DNA of 64,000 nt, taken from positions 806,001 through 870,000 of the forward strand of contig OY723297.1 of the NCBI GenBank assembly GCA_963210315.1, read 5' to 3'. The stretch is from Rhynchopus euleeides (lineage: Eukaryota > Euglenozoa > Diplonemea > Diplonemida > Diplonemidae). A model generated the notes under the pieces. That model did no database searches. It saw only the letters and a list, made by a program, of their open reading frames with translations, and had not been told where the DNA came from. Position numbers and translations under genes: made by a program. Positions 22,071 through 31,736 of the stretch are shown here, one piece after another (the stretch's first letter is position 1; every line of letters starts with the position of its first letter).

Positions 22071-22441
22071 CTACGAATAACTGAAGTCACTGCCTTTTCG
22101 CGATTTTGACTTCTTCAGCCCAGATTTCCTCCCAGACTTCTTATCCCCGAACACCTGGAACGATGCTTGCACAGTATCTTCTCGGTGGAGCTGCCGGTGC
22201 TGGTTATCAAAGCTGTAGAATGGGGCGGTGAGGGTCAGTGGACGGGATGCGGGGCAGTGTGACAGGCGACACAAGACGGCATCAGCGACACAACATACTT
22301 CTCTGATACGGTATCATGCACGCGCTGCATCAGTTTCTCCATCGATCGGATCTCTGTAAAAAGGGCACGGTGAAGGCCTTCCCATTCGCAAACAGACGTG
22401 ATACGCTGACGGAGGGCCGCCACAACACACGCTTGATTTTT
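22071..22441 (-). CDS. Small Lys/Ser-rich protein, two 3' exons visible
   Basis: Exon 22441-22299 is joined to exon 22212-22071 through an 86-bp intron (GTATGTTG...TACAG), and the phases fit (2+1). The joined product runs through an amphipathic helix (IRSMEKLMQRVHDTVSEN) to a basic tail with KKSGRKSGLKKSKSRKGSD and a TAG stop. The first exon starts after an AG preceded by an in-frame stop, so at least one more 5' exon carrying the ATG is missing; I could not find it. Function unknown. The basic tail could bind nucleic acid or act as a nuclear signal. Confidence 0.5.
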
Positions 22442-22697
22442 CTACGTTAATTCGTGTCGGAGTAGTGCCACCATATTTCAATTCAGTTGTGCAGAACACA
22501 CCCTCCACGACACGACCCTACCTACACTGCTCTCTCTCTGAGGACCTTCGCTCTGTACGAACGCAGTGCCGCTCTGTGAGAGCGGTACTGCGTGTCAAAC
22601 GGTGCTACATTGCAACTGGTAGTGTGAGGCAGGGATGGCGAGGCAGCTCACCCTTTCACCCACCTCCCCCATCAGCTGCACGCAGAGACCGCCACCG

Positions 22698-24800
22698 TCA
22701 CGCAACAATTTCCCGCAGCTCAACTTGACAACCTGACAGGTTTTGGCACGCCCCTGAGTACCCCATAGGCTCACAACAACACTGGTTCATACTTTCCGAC
22801 TGAGCTTCAAGCTTGGCGGTGAGGATTTGGTAGTGCAGGTTGCTGAGCGGCGTATCGCTCTCCTGGCTGGCGCGCGTCTCCCTCCCTGGGTGTGACCCCG
22901 AGAGGAGCCGCCGCGAAACCACCGACGCTTCCCGCTTCCGTATGATGGCCGACTCCTGCCCCTTCCGAGCTGCTTCGGAGAAGAGGTCCTCTTCCCCCGT
23001 CTCTTCATCTCGAACCTGGAGCTGAAGGAGCTGCTCCACCTGCTCTTCAAGGTATATCGTCCCGCTGTTTTGGCTTTCATTATCACTCCCTGCTTGGCGC
23101 TTCGGGACAGAATCCGCAAGCTCTTTGAGACGCGCCAGCACAGTATCACCGAGGTTAGGGCTCGTGAGATCCGCATCAGTTTTCGAAAGAATCGCCTCCT
23201 CAAACTCGGGGAATCGCAAGGCTATCGGTATGAAGTCTTCCTTCGACAGGACGAGGATGTCGCAGTATGTCAGGGCCTGTGCCACAGGGCTTGGTATATA
23301 CTCCCAAAGGAGAGAGATCTCACCGAAGAACTGCCCCTTCCTGAGTATGCGCTTCGCTTCGGCTCCATAATCAACTTGAACCATTCCGTGCCCCAGGAAG
23401 AACATGACGGTGCCAACACTCCCTGACTCTATCATTGTCTGACCTGGTTCTGCAATCTCCTGGTCCAACACAGAGGCGAGCTCGGATTGGCAGTCGACAG
23501 GCAGGGTTTCAAACAGAGACACCATGTGGATCAGCTTCATGCGGATATGTATTTTAATTTTATCTCGCATGGATGGTGGGAGCATAAGAATAGACGCCTC
23601 GTGTCTCTCATATGCGTAATTCTCAAGGTAGTGCATGTGGAAGGAGAGTATCTCATTCCGAACACTCGGCTCGATGCAGTAGTGATCCAGCAGGGATGCC
23701 ATGTCGGTCAGCCCCCTCTCGATGTCGCTCTTCACCTGATCCTGCTTCTGGATGTATACCCCCAGCCACCCCACTATGATACCCAGCACGACAGTCCCCG
23801 TCAGCATGAGTGATATCGCCCACACCATCTGCATGGTGTTGGGAAGGGTGATATCGCCGTACCCCACAGAGGTGATGGTGTACACTACCCAATACAGCGC
23901 CTGGATGTAGTTGAGTGTCGGCCCGCCCTCAAACTCCACCAGGGCAAGTGTCACCACGGCGAAGATGTGGAGCGGCACGACAACCCAGAAGAGGAAGAAG
24001 AATGCCTGGATGGCCTGCAGGCGGGTGCTCTGCTCAGAGGTCTCAGCCCCAGGGAAGCTGGTGTCGAGACGGACGTAGTGGTATGCCTTAGTAAGCTTTG
24101 CAATCGCGCGGACCGCACGGAGGGCGACATGCGCCTTGGGGTAGTGGTCGTCAGAGAGAGACAGCGCGAATATTTCTACGGGGAAGACGCAGCAGAGGTC
24201 GATGAGGAACAACGGCTGTCTCTTGTTGTAATCGAGAATGATCCGGATGTCATTCCTCCAGTCGCATGTCGCCTGATCGTACACCGGGGTGACGAAGCCC
24301 AGGCCGCAGTCGAAAAGGAAGACCAGCAACACGAAGACATCAAAAGGCAGCCACGACGCTCTTCTGGCTGGGGGGTGTATACAGATGAGCGTCGCTTCGA
24401 TCATAAAGAACACGATAACCACCGTGGCGAACAGGTTGTAGGCGATGCGGGGCCACGAGTCGAGGCGGGTGCGGCGTGTGATTGTCGCCCACCACAGCTT
24501 GTCCGCCTCCTCCGAAGCGTTGCGACTCAAGGCATTTTCATTGAGGGATGCCCTGTTCGACAGGCCGATGAGGCTCTCTACAATGCTGGTGACGGCGGTG
24601 TGCCCGGTCCGCTTCCGGCGGTCATCAAACCCACCTCCCTGGAACTTCGTCGGGATGGTGGGTGTCGTGGGCGCCCCATCGCTCAGCCGCATACCCTGGG
24701 GATTTGCGAACGCGCTGTCCCACGGGTCGGGGCGTGACGCATTCCTGGCGATCCCACGCCACCCGCCCGCATGCTTGCTGTCCAGCATGAGGCTGGTCAT
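22698..24800 (-). CDS. Six-TM K+ channel with cyclic-nucleotide-binding fold (CNG/EAG type)
   Basis: The ATG is at 24800. Transmembrane segments S1-S3 lie at about residues 122-215, an Arg/Lys-bearing S4 at ~224-245, S5 at ~265-288, the pore with TSVGYGDI (GYG K+ selectivity filter) at ~310-317 and S6 at ~324-350. A C-linker and a cyclic-nucleotide-binding fold (~430-530) with GQFFGEISLL follow. The phosphate-binding cassette continues PSPVAQAL where ligand-binding members have Arg, so cNMP binding is doubtful. The C-terminus is a charged coil. The unspliced frame gives 700 residues ending at 22698. A 60-bp in-frame intron (22792-22733, GTATGAACC...TGTCAG) is likely, giving 680 residues. Likely a plasma or ciliary membrane channel. 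Confidence 0.92.
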   Translation of the reverse strand: MTSLMLDSKHAGGWRGIARNASRPDPWDSAFANPQGMRLSDGAPTTPTIPTKFQGGGFDDRRKRTGHTAVTSIVESLIGLSNRASLNENALSRNASEEADKLWWATITRRTRLDSWPRIAYNLFATVVIVFFMIEATLICIHPPARRASWLPFDVFVLLVFLFDCGLGFVTPVYDQATCDWRNDIRIILDYNKRQPLFLIDLCCVFPVEIFALSLSDDHYPKAHVALRAVRAIAKLTKAYHYVRLDTSFPGAETSEQSTRLQAIQAFFFLFWVVVPLHIFAVVTLALVEFEGGPTLNYIQALYWVVYTITSVGYGDITLPNTMQMVWAISLMLTGTVVLGIIVGWLGVYIQKQDQVKSDIERGLTDMASLLDHYCIEPSVRNEILSFHMHYLENYAYERHEASILMLPPSMRDKIKIHIRMKLIHMVSLFETLPVDCQSELASVLDQEIAEPGQTMIESGSVGTVMFFLGHGMVQVDYGAEAKRILRKGQFFGEISLLWEYIPSPVAQALTYCDILVLSKEDFIPIALRFPEFEEAILSKTDADLTSPNLGDTVLARLKELADSVPKRQAGSDNESQNSGTIYLEEQVEQLLQLQVRDEETGEEDLFSEAARKGQESAIIRKREASVVSRRLLSGSHPGRETRASQESDTPLSNLHYQILTAKLEAQSESMNQCCCEPMGYSGACQNLSGCQVELREIVA

Positions 24801-26141
24801 GGCGGTGCAGGGGGGACGGCTGGCGCCCCGTCCCCTGTCAATGGAACGCTTAGCACCCCTTAGCTTGTACCCGCTACGGAGCCATCACGAGGAGGGCAAA
24901 TGTGGCGGAGGGGCAGTTGTGTTGTGTGTGGCACCTGCAGGGGTTGAGGTGGGTGTGAGACTGAGAGAGAGAGGGAGGGGGGGGGGGGGGAGACAGTCAT
25001 CCTGAGAGTGCTGCAAACCCGCAAACCCAGTGCTACTGCAGGGGGGGTTGGAGTGGGGTGGGGTGGGGCAAGTTTGGTCAGTCTTGTTTCGCCAGGGCAT
25101 TTCCAGGCAGCCATTCTGCATGGCTGGAAGACTACGCTGCTCCAACTGCCGCCGCGAGGGCTAGTTTGGGTTTCGTTTTGAACCCTTGTTGGAGGAGTCC
25201 AGCCACGACCCACCAGGACTGTAATATTCACGCAGCACACAGGTGCCTTTGCTAACCCTCTTGTGGCAAACCGTGTCAGAAAAAACCGTGGCACAGTTTG
25301 CCAGCGCCCGAGCATCTTGAGCTGTGGGGCTCACTCTTTCGAGAGTCGATCTTTACCAGGGCCTGAGCATCGGCACCCACAACAAAACAAAGAGTGTATG
25401 TGGGGTGCCTGGGCACAGGGCCTACCCACAAGCCACACACCACGAGGGCAACAGATGAAGATGAGAGGCTTCTTTTAGGGCAGACCGAATCCGGCACAGA
25501 AAGGAGAAAATAGGAAGGGAGTGGGGGGCAAATACACGGCGCCATAGGCTCTGCTTTGACGAGAGGAGGGCCATTGTGCCACTCGGGCTCACGGGCAACT
25601 GGTGGTCACTTGGGTCGTGGGTTTTGTCAACCAAGTCATCACCGGATAGCGTGGTGGATGCTGCAGCAGGGGTGGGGGAGGGCGACCAAAGGCACGAGAG
25701 GGGAGAAGAGGCGGTTTAAAATAAGCAAATGTTGCGGGCAACAAAACAATCACCCCGTACGCACTCTGCAGCACTGTGTGTGTAAGTGGCAACCGTGAAT
25801 ATCTCGGGCAAGCAGGTCAGCGCAGATTAGTTAGCATTCCCAGAGCGGGGCAGTGCAGCTCACAGCAGTATGGTTTTGAACGGCAGGATGGGCGATGTGC
25901 CCACACCAACAGCACTTTCACATCTCCTGGCACCCACACACGAAGAAGTCTACAATCAGAGAGAGTCACCCAACAAGCCCTATTCGGGCGTGTCCCCACC
26001 CCCTCCTGTTCTCCTTCCTGCTGAGGTAGGACACGCAAAAAATACATCACGTGTTGCGGTGTTTGTTAGTACGAACGGTGCGTGTCCGCGCAATGTGTGC
26101 AGTACACCAGGGGGTGGAAGTATATATTCGAAAATGGCAAA
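24801..26141. other. Intergenic stretch between channel and TTC12
   Basis: It contains a G-rich run near 24978-24990 and a second G-rich patch at about 25040-25068. No coding frame, RNA gene or repeat was recognised. The 5' UTR and promoter of the channel gene must lie in its left part. Confidence 0.4.
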
Positions 26142-28940
26142 CTATGCCGCAACCAGAGCCCCGCACCCCCCATCGCTGCCGGCTGCTGCTGCTGCTGTCG
26201 TCAAACGGGAGGCTTTTGGGGCAGAGTTGACGTACTTGAGCGTTGTCGACAGGATATCGATCCCCTGCTTCTCCCGCAGCTCCGCCAGGTTCGCCGGATC
26301 CTTCGCAAGCCGCGCCAGCGTGATCGCCGCATTCCTCTGCGCCTGCACGTTAAGCGACGTGCTGGCAGGCCTCTCCTGCCGCTCCTCCTCAAACTGCTCC
26401 GCACGCTTCTGCTTGATAACACCCAGCAGGGGCCCCACCATGCCACCCGCCTCCTTGTTGAACCGCGCCACCCACTCCGCATCCTTCGACAGCTCCGACA
26501 GGATCAGCGCCGCATTCCCACACACCCGATCCCCGCTGCTGAGACACCTCCGCAGCACCGACACCGTCGGATGCCTGACGAGGATATCACAGGTCCTCTC
26601 CGAGGAAAAGATATGCTCCGTGTAGTCATTCAGGTCGCACACCGCAGAGGCATCTGCAGCCCCGCCGAACAGCTCAGCCTCCTTGGAGACGAGAGCCGCA
26701 ACGGTCGACACGGCATTCTCACGGCACTGCTCTGCGTAGTCCACAGGGGAGTCACCCCCTTCGGGTCTCACAGGCACACCACCACCGTTCCGCGCAGCAA
26801 ACTGCATCAGCAGATCAACCGCGCCATGTGAAGGGTCCTTCAGAATACCGTGGATCTCCCTGATGGACACAGCCCTGCTGAGCAGCCCCAAGGCCCTTGC
26901 CTGGATATTGGTGTAGTCATGCTGCCCGTCGGCACTCCGCTCGCTCAGCCCGATGAGAGCCAGACAGGAGAGCGCGTTGGCGGGGGTGGCGACTGCCTGC
27001 AGGACCTGCCCGGCACCCCGTTGCCCCTGGGGTGCATCGACAAGGCAGTTCTGCAGGGTCGCGAGGATTGCCTCGATGGCAAACGGGCTCTCCATGGAAG
27101 CGACCTCCCTCTCCAGGTAATGCGAGAGGTAGTGGAGGATGCTCTGCGAGGGGCGCTGCCCCTGCCGCAGGCTGCCCCACCCGCCGGGCGCCCCGCAGCC
27201 AGGCAGCGGGAGGTTTGTTGATGTCATGAACTCCCGGAACCTCCTGTCGGTTGTGAGGCGCATCACCGCGGCGGCAGCGCTGTCGCGAACCGTCCTGCTC
27301 CGCCCCTCGCTCATCAGGGGGAGGATGTAGTGCGGCAGCGGCTGCGCCGAGAGCGTGTCCCCCCACTCGGGGCTCTTCAGCAGGTTGTCAACCAACTGGA
27401 GGAGGAGGGAGAGTGTCCCGTCATCCCCGTTCTCCTCCGTGTGGTGCGGCAGCGACATCAGCTTCTCAACGGGGAGGTGCTCTCTGAGGAGCAAACGCAT
27501 CGCATTGCTTCCTTCCGTCAGGGTGACCATAAGCCTCAGCGCTGCGAAGCAGCACAGCTTCTCTGCGGTGAACGCCTCCACGAGGATCCCGAGCAGGGCG
27601 GCGAAGAGGCTGCCCTCCCTGAAGGAGGGGCTGCTGTCGGAGTCCCGCATGACATAGCCTGCAGAAAAGACTTCTGTTAGAAGCGTGAAGAGCTGTGTAA
27701 CCAGGACATCCAGCTCGTCAGGAACACCCGGGATGTTTGCGATGCTCTGGAGCAGAGAGGAGTCGTGGTGTGGCAGGGTTGCGGGTGCCAGGCTCTTCGC
27801 AATGGCTGCGCGGAACTCCTTGATGTACGAAAGCAGGAGGTGTGTCGCACCCTCCCAGTGGAAGGCAATCGCAGCGGTGTCCCCACCTCCCCGGAGGATT
27901 TTGACAGCACCCATCAGCTCTTTAATCAGCGCGGTGGAGTTGGAGGAAATCGAAGGCGTATCATCATCCTCCTTCACGCCAGACGCAGCCTTCGCGAGCT
28001 CTTCCCGGATCCCCTCTGGGGTGGGCGGAGGTGTGGGCCCAGCCATGCGGCTCTGCCGCATGGCATCCCGGATGCGGGCTGCGGACTCCCTCACAGATCT
28101 GAGAAGCGCAGGGTCCGCCTCGGCAACCTGAGCCTCAAAGCCAGCCTCATGCGCGGCTTCCGAGAGCATCTTCCGGAGCTCCTTTGTAGACCCCTCGTGT
28201 TTGATTGCCGCGTTGATGTCATCCAGCGCATCCTTCGACCTCCGGAGGTGCTGCAGCGCAACCGCACGGCGCTTCACCGCCTTCATATTATGCGGATCCC
28301 TCTGCGGTGCCAGGACATGGTTGCAGTCAGACAGAGCTCCACTCCAGTCCCCCAGCTTCAGCCTCGCCTGGGCCCTGTTGTTCCGCAGGACACAGCAGCG
28401 CTCATCCAGGGCAACCCCCGAGGAATACATCGCCTCCGCCTCTGTGTAATCACCCTTCTTAAAGGCGGCATTTCCCTTGTCCTTATATGTGAGGGATTCC
28501 TTCTTCATGAGGTAGCTCGCGAGGGCCTTCTTATCACTGCGATCGGGCTTCGTCTCGGGGAGGGGCTCTGGCTCGACAACTGGGTTTTTCTTCTGCACGA
28601 CAGGTTTGGACTCCCGGATGAAATCAGGCTTGTCGAATCGGGAGTAGTCCGCAGTGTACCGTGCTTTCTGGTGGGGTGCAATGGGTTTGAGGGCAGGCTC
28701 CGCAGTCTCCGTGGCATCCTGCTGCACCACCTCGGTTGGGGCCGCGTCAACGCTCATATCTTCCTCTGGCTTGTATTCATCCGAGAGGAGGTATTTCACA
28801 GTGTCGTTCACCTCCTCGATCCGCCCCAGCCATTCGTTAAGCGCCTTCTCCTCAGACTCGCTCACCCCCGCCTGGTTTGTCATCTTCTTCGCGACATCGC
28901 GGGCCTCGTTGATCTTCGCCTGAGCAGATTCCATCTCCAT
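26142..28940 (-). CDS. TTC12: TTC12-like dynein arm assembly factor (TPR + armadillo)
   Basis: Single exon, 932 residues, first ATG at 28940. The N-terminal helix (ALNEWLGRIEEVNDTVKYLL) resembles the start of animal TTC12. Three TPR units lie at about residues 148-255 (KDKGNAAFKKGDYTEAEAMY, then NNRAQARLKLGDWSGALSDC). The remainder is armadillo/HEAT-like helices, including a GNAALILSEL repeat and the ending GIDILSTTLKYV, close to the extreme C-terminus of TTC12. Animal TTC12 is about 700 residues, so this one is longer, mainly in the armadillo part. TTC12 acts in the cytoplasm in preassembly of axonemal dynein arms, so the organism should build motile flagella. UNC-45-like proteins share the layout, but the end motif favours TTC12. 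Confidence 0.85.
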   Translation of the reverse strand: MEMESAQAKINEARDVAKKMTNQAGVSESEEKALNEWLGRIEEVNDTVKYLLSDEYKPEEDMSVDAAPTEVVQQDATETAEPALKPIAPHQKARYTADYSRFDKPDFIRESKPVVQKKNPVVEPEPLPETKPDRSDKKALASYLMKKESLTYKDKGNAAFKKGDYTEAEAMYSSGVALDERCCVLRNNRAQARLKLGDWSGALSDCNHVLAPQRDPHNMKAVKRRAVALQHLRRSKDALDDINAAIKHEGSTKELRKMLSEAAHEAGFEAQVAEADPALLRSVRESAARIRDAMRQSRMAGPTPPPTPEGIREELAKAASGVKEDDDTPSISSNSTALIKELMGAVKILRGGGDTAAIAFHWEGATHLLLSYIKEFRAAIAKSLAPATLPHHDSSLLQSIANIPGVPDELDVLVTQLFTLLTEVFSAGYVMRDSDSSPSFREGSLFAALLGILVEAFTAEKLCCFAALRLMVTLTEGSNAMRLLLREHLPVEKLMSLPHHTEENGDDGTLSLLLQLVDNLLKSPEWGDTLSAQPLPHYILPLMSEGRSRTVRDSAAAAVMRLTTDRRFREFMTSTNLPLPGCGAPGGWGSLRQGQRPSQSILHYLSHYLEREVASMESPFAIEAILATLQNCLVDAPQGQRGAGQVLQAVATPANALSCLALIGLSERSADGQHDYTNIQARALGLLSRAVSIREIHGILKDPSHGAVDLLMQFAARNGGGVPVRPEGGDSPVDYAEQCRENAVSTVAALVSKEAELFGGAADASAVCDLNDYTEHIFSSERTCDILVRHPTVSVLRRCLSSGDRVCGNAALILSELSKDAEWVARFNKEAGGMVGPLLGVIKQKRAEQFEEERQERPASTSLNVQAQRNAAITLARLAKDPANLAELREKQGIDILSTTLKYVNSAPKASRLTTAAAAAGSDGGCGALVAA

Positions 28941-29205
28941 CTCCAACCCCTGTCAGACGAGGGACAAGCTGACGGGAGGGCAGGGAGGGAGGGGAGCAGG
29001 AGGGGCAAGGTGGTTCTCGGGTCGAGAGCCAAGAAGTAGGTTTGTGTGAGTGTTGTGTTGGAAGGGGAGGTGGGGGTGTGCTTCGGAATGGTGCACCTGT
29101 CAGGGGGTGGGAGGTGTGTGTCGGTGGGGTGGGATGTGGGGGGGGGTTGGGTTGGGTGGGGTATGGTTAGTCGGAAGGTGGAGGGAGGAGAAGGCCTTAG
29201 ACCTC

Positions 29206-29910
29206 AGGCTCTCCTCTCTACGAGCGCTGCGGGAGGTAGATGCTGGAGGCGGGGGTGAAGTCGATTGGCACGGGTCGTCTCGAGGGAGCGCGCGGCGGGG
29301 CCACCCTGTGCGGGGCATCGCCGCACGCATCCTCGGGGAAGATGGCGCCGTCCGTGGTGGGCGGCGCCGTGTAAGTGGTCCCCTTCTCGCACCTCGCCGA
29401 TGTGCTCCCCTGCGCTCTCCTTCGCGACAATCCCATCCTCCCACGCGCTGAGCTCCTGCGCCCGATCTCACGCTCGGCCTGCACCTTCTCCTCGATCTCC
29501 TTGCGCTGCTACTTCTCCAGCTCCCAGTTGAAGAACCGCTTCTCCTCCTTCACCTTCTGGTTCTCCCTCAGCTCAAGCGACTTGTTGTAGAGCTCGATGA
29601 CACGGTCCTTCGACTCGTCCCTCTGCTTGACACGGTCATCACCTGTGTACTTCAGAGCATACCATGCGAGGCTGGCGGTGGCCTTGACAAGCACAATACG
29701 CACGGTGCAGTCATCCTTGATGCCGTACCTCGCTGTGGCAGGGTCGATGAAGTTCTTCAGGTCGCACTCCCAGAGGTAGGGGGTGCAGTTCACCTTCACA
29801 AAGACGTCGCTGATAAAGACGTCGATCGCAGACCTCTTCACCCGGCGCAGGAACACCCGAATCAGCACGCTGTCATCACGCTCTTCCCACTGGTAGTCCA
29901 CATTCAGGGG
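29206..29910 (-). pseudogene. DNAAF4: DNAAF4 (DYX1C1)-like pseudogene, CS domain plus broken linker
   Basis: Codons from 29910 encode PLNVDYQW and a complete CS/p23-like domain (~130 residues, with FVKVNCTPYLWE and a conserved W near the end). This matches the N-terminal half of DNAAF4. No ATG precedes PLN; the position where the family has Met reads CAA. After FFNWELEK an in-frame TAG (29511-29509) interrupts a helix that clearly continues (QRKEIEEKVQAER). The linker then changes frame at least twice before IDFTPASSIYLP, a motif that in DNAAF4 precedes the TPR part. No TPR follows. I read this as a decayed gene, although assembly error would look similar. It lies head-to-tail upstream of TTC12. 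Confidence 0.75.
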
Positions 29911-30076
29911 TTGGCACGCAGCCTAGCGTAGCTTGGGCAGGGTCGGATGTGTGCGTGTGTGGCACAGCGGAAATACAGTGGGTATCGCATCAAGGGCATG
30001 GGTGTGGTCCGATGGGGCTTCCCGAAAGCCTATCGAAAGCGAAGACTCGTTTTTTTAAGCGATCTGTGTTGTCAGT

Positions 30077-30112
30077 TTTTGTTTTGTTTTGTTTTGTTTT
30101 GTTTTGTTTTTC
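30077..30112 (+). repeat. (GTTTT)n pentanucleotide tract
   Basis: About six to seven tandem GTTTT units, the only AT-rich microsatellite of this size in the window. Confidence 0.9.
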
Positions 30113-30950
30113 TTGCTTTGTTTTGGGGCCTTCCCTCCTCAGCGGTCCCGCTTCGGAGAGCTCAACCCGTAGAGCTCGGCAACAGCTGGATGGCGTACCT
30201 CCAGAACGCGTCCCTGGTCGGGACGGTCCGGGGAAGCGGAAGAGACAAAAGGGCAATTCAGAACAGCAAGGGGAGGCAGGGGCAGGGGAGATAAAGAAAC
30301 AAGGAACGGGGAAACAAGGGGTCAAGACAAGGGGGTGTTCGCTCTGTGGCAAACTGTGCCAGTTTGTCTTCTGTTGTGTGAGGCAGCAGCTCACTTTTCT
30401 GCACTTCTGAGCGAAGGGGGGCAAGAACTAACTGTGTGGGTGGCAGGCGGCAGCGAGCCCACGGAGTTGCCGTGAGACACAGCTTGACGTGATCCGGGCA
30501 CAAAAGGGGGCAAAGAGATCTCATGACAGAAACTGTTACAGCTTCCTTTACCCCACCCACCCAACCCTGACATGTGACGGCCAATCTCTCGTTTTCCGTT
30601 GAATACTGGGTGCTAGTGAAACGAAAACAAAAAGTAAAATGATAAGAGTTGCAGGGCGGGCACCGTCCGGTTCCCATTCCACTGCGGGTGTGCGACAATA
30701 TATGAGTTCGTAGAGCCATCGCCCCCAGGGGTACACGCGAAGGGTGCGCTCAGAGGTATGTGCCAGCAGACGGACTGTGCTGTTCTCGTGTGCACCCTGC
30801 CTGCGACAAGCCAGCGACTGAGGCACGGGGTGAGGGGCAACAGGAGCCGCTCGTGGATGCGCCTGGCCAGCCGGGTCGTTGATGCAGGGTGCGGCACGTC
30901 ACAGAACCAGGCACGCGTATAAGACTTACACACGCTTGGCCTCCACGCAA

Positions 30951-31660
30951 CAGGCAGCTCGCCTTCCGAATGGCAGCCAGCAGCCGACGGAAGAACAGTT
31001 GGCGGAGTAAACCGCTTCTGTGTGCAGGCAGGCCTGTACGAGGACCAAGACACTGGCAAATCACAAGTAGGAAACAGTGTCTGTAGTGTGAACCCGAACA
31101 GCCTCTGTTGTGTGGACCACCCCGCGTGAGGCAAGGTAGCACATCGCGGGGCATCCCTGACCAGAAGACTGAGAAGGGAAGGGCCTGCAAGGGCCCTCAG
31201 ATGAAAACAAAAAGGCTGTCTGCAAGAAGTGATTCCAACACCAAAGGAAACTTCATGTCTTCGTTGGAATCCTCTCAACGGGGCAAAGCTCACTAGTGAA
31301 AGGCAGCAGCAGCACGCACATGGCGGCGCCTGTGACACGCTTGCAGGCATGGCAGCATAAGGCAACCGCCTGGAACGAAACACGCACGAAGACTGCCTGC
31401 GAGGCAAGCTCGCCCTTCCGGATGGCAGCCAGCAGCCGGCGGAAGGCAGGGGGCGGAGTAAACCGCCTCTGTGTGCAGGTACGGGCAAAGATAGTGGCAG
31501 GGACCAAGAGAAAGTGTCATGCAGGGCAACATGAGGGCTGAGGCAGGGTGATCACCTCACAACATCCGAAGCGGCAATCAAACATCGCCGCCTGTGGGAG
31601 GCGCACAAGCATGGCAGCACAGCAGGCGACAGAGTAAACCACCTCTGCATGCATGAAGGC
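30951..31660 (+). repeat. Three degenerate copies of a ~100-bp repeat
   Basis: Copies begin near 30951, 31404 and 31597. They share ATGGCAGCCAGCAGCCG (first two), GCGGAGTAAACCGC(C/T)TCTGTG and related sequence; the third copy is more diverged (ACAGAGTAAACCACCTCTGC). Confidence 0.7.
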
Positions 31661-31736
31661 TGATACGGTGCCCTTGTGCCCTACCGACAGCAAGCACCTT
31701 ACAACGAGGTCTGTCCCCATGGCCTGACAGGACAAC

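Larger units (their letters stand above)
29911..31736. other. Intergenic stretch with short repeats
   Basis: It contains the (GTTTT)n tract and the three-copy degenerate repeat listed separately. A 291-codon minus-strand frame (31488-30613) overlaps those repeats and looks like repeat sequence, not protein. Confidence 0.5.

Noticed and set aside
30613..31488. 291-codon minus-strand frame as a gene
   Set aside because: It overlaps the three-copy repeat and its protein repeats track the DNA repeat; there is no family and the composition is unlike its neighbours.
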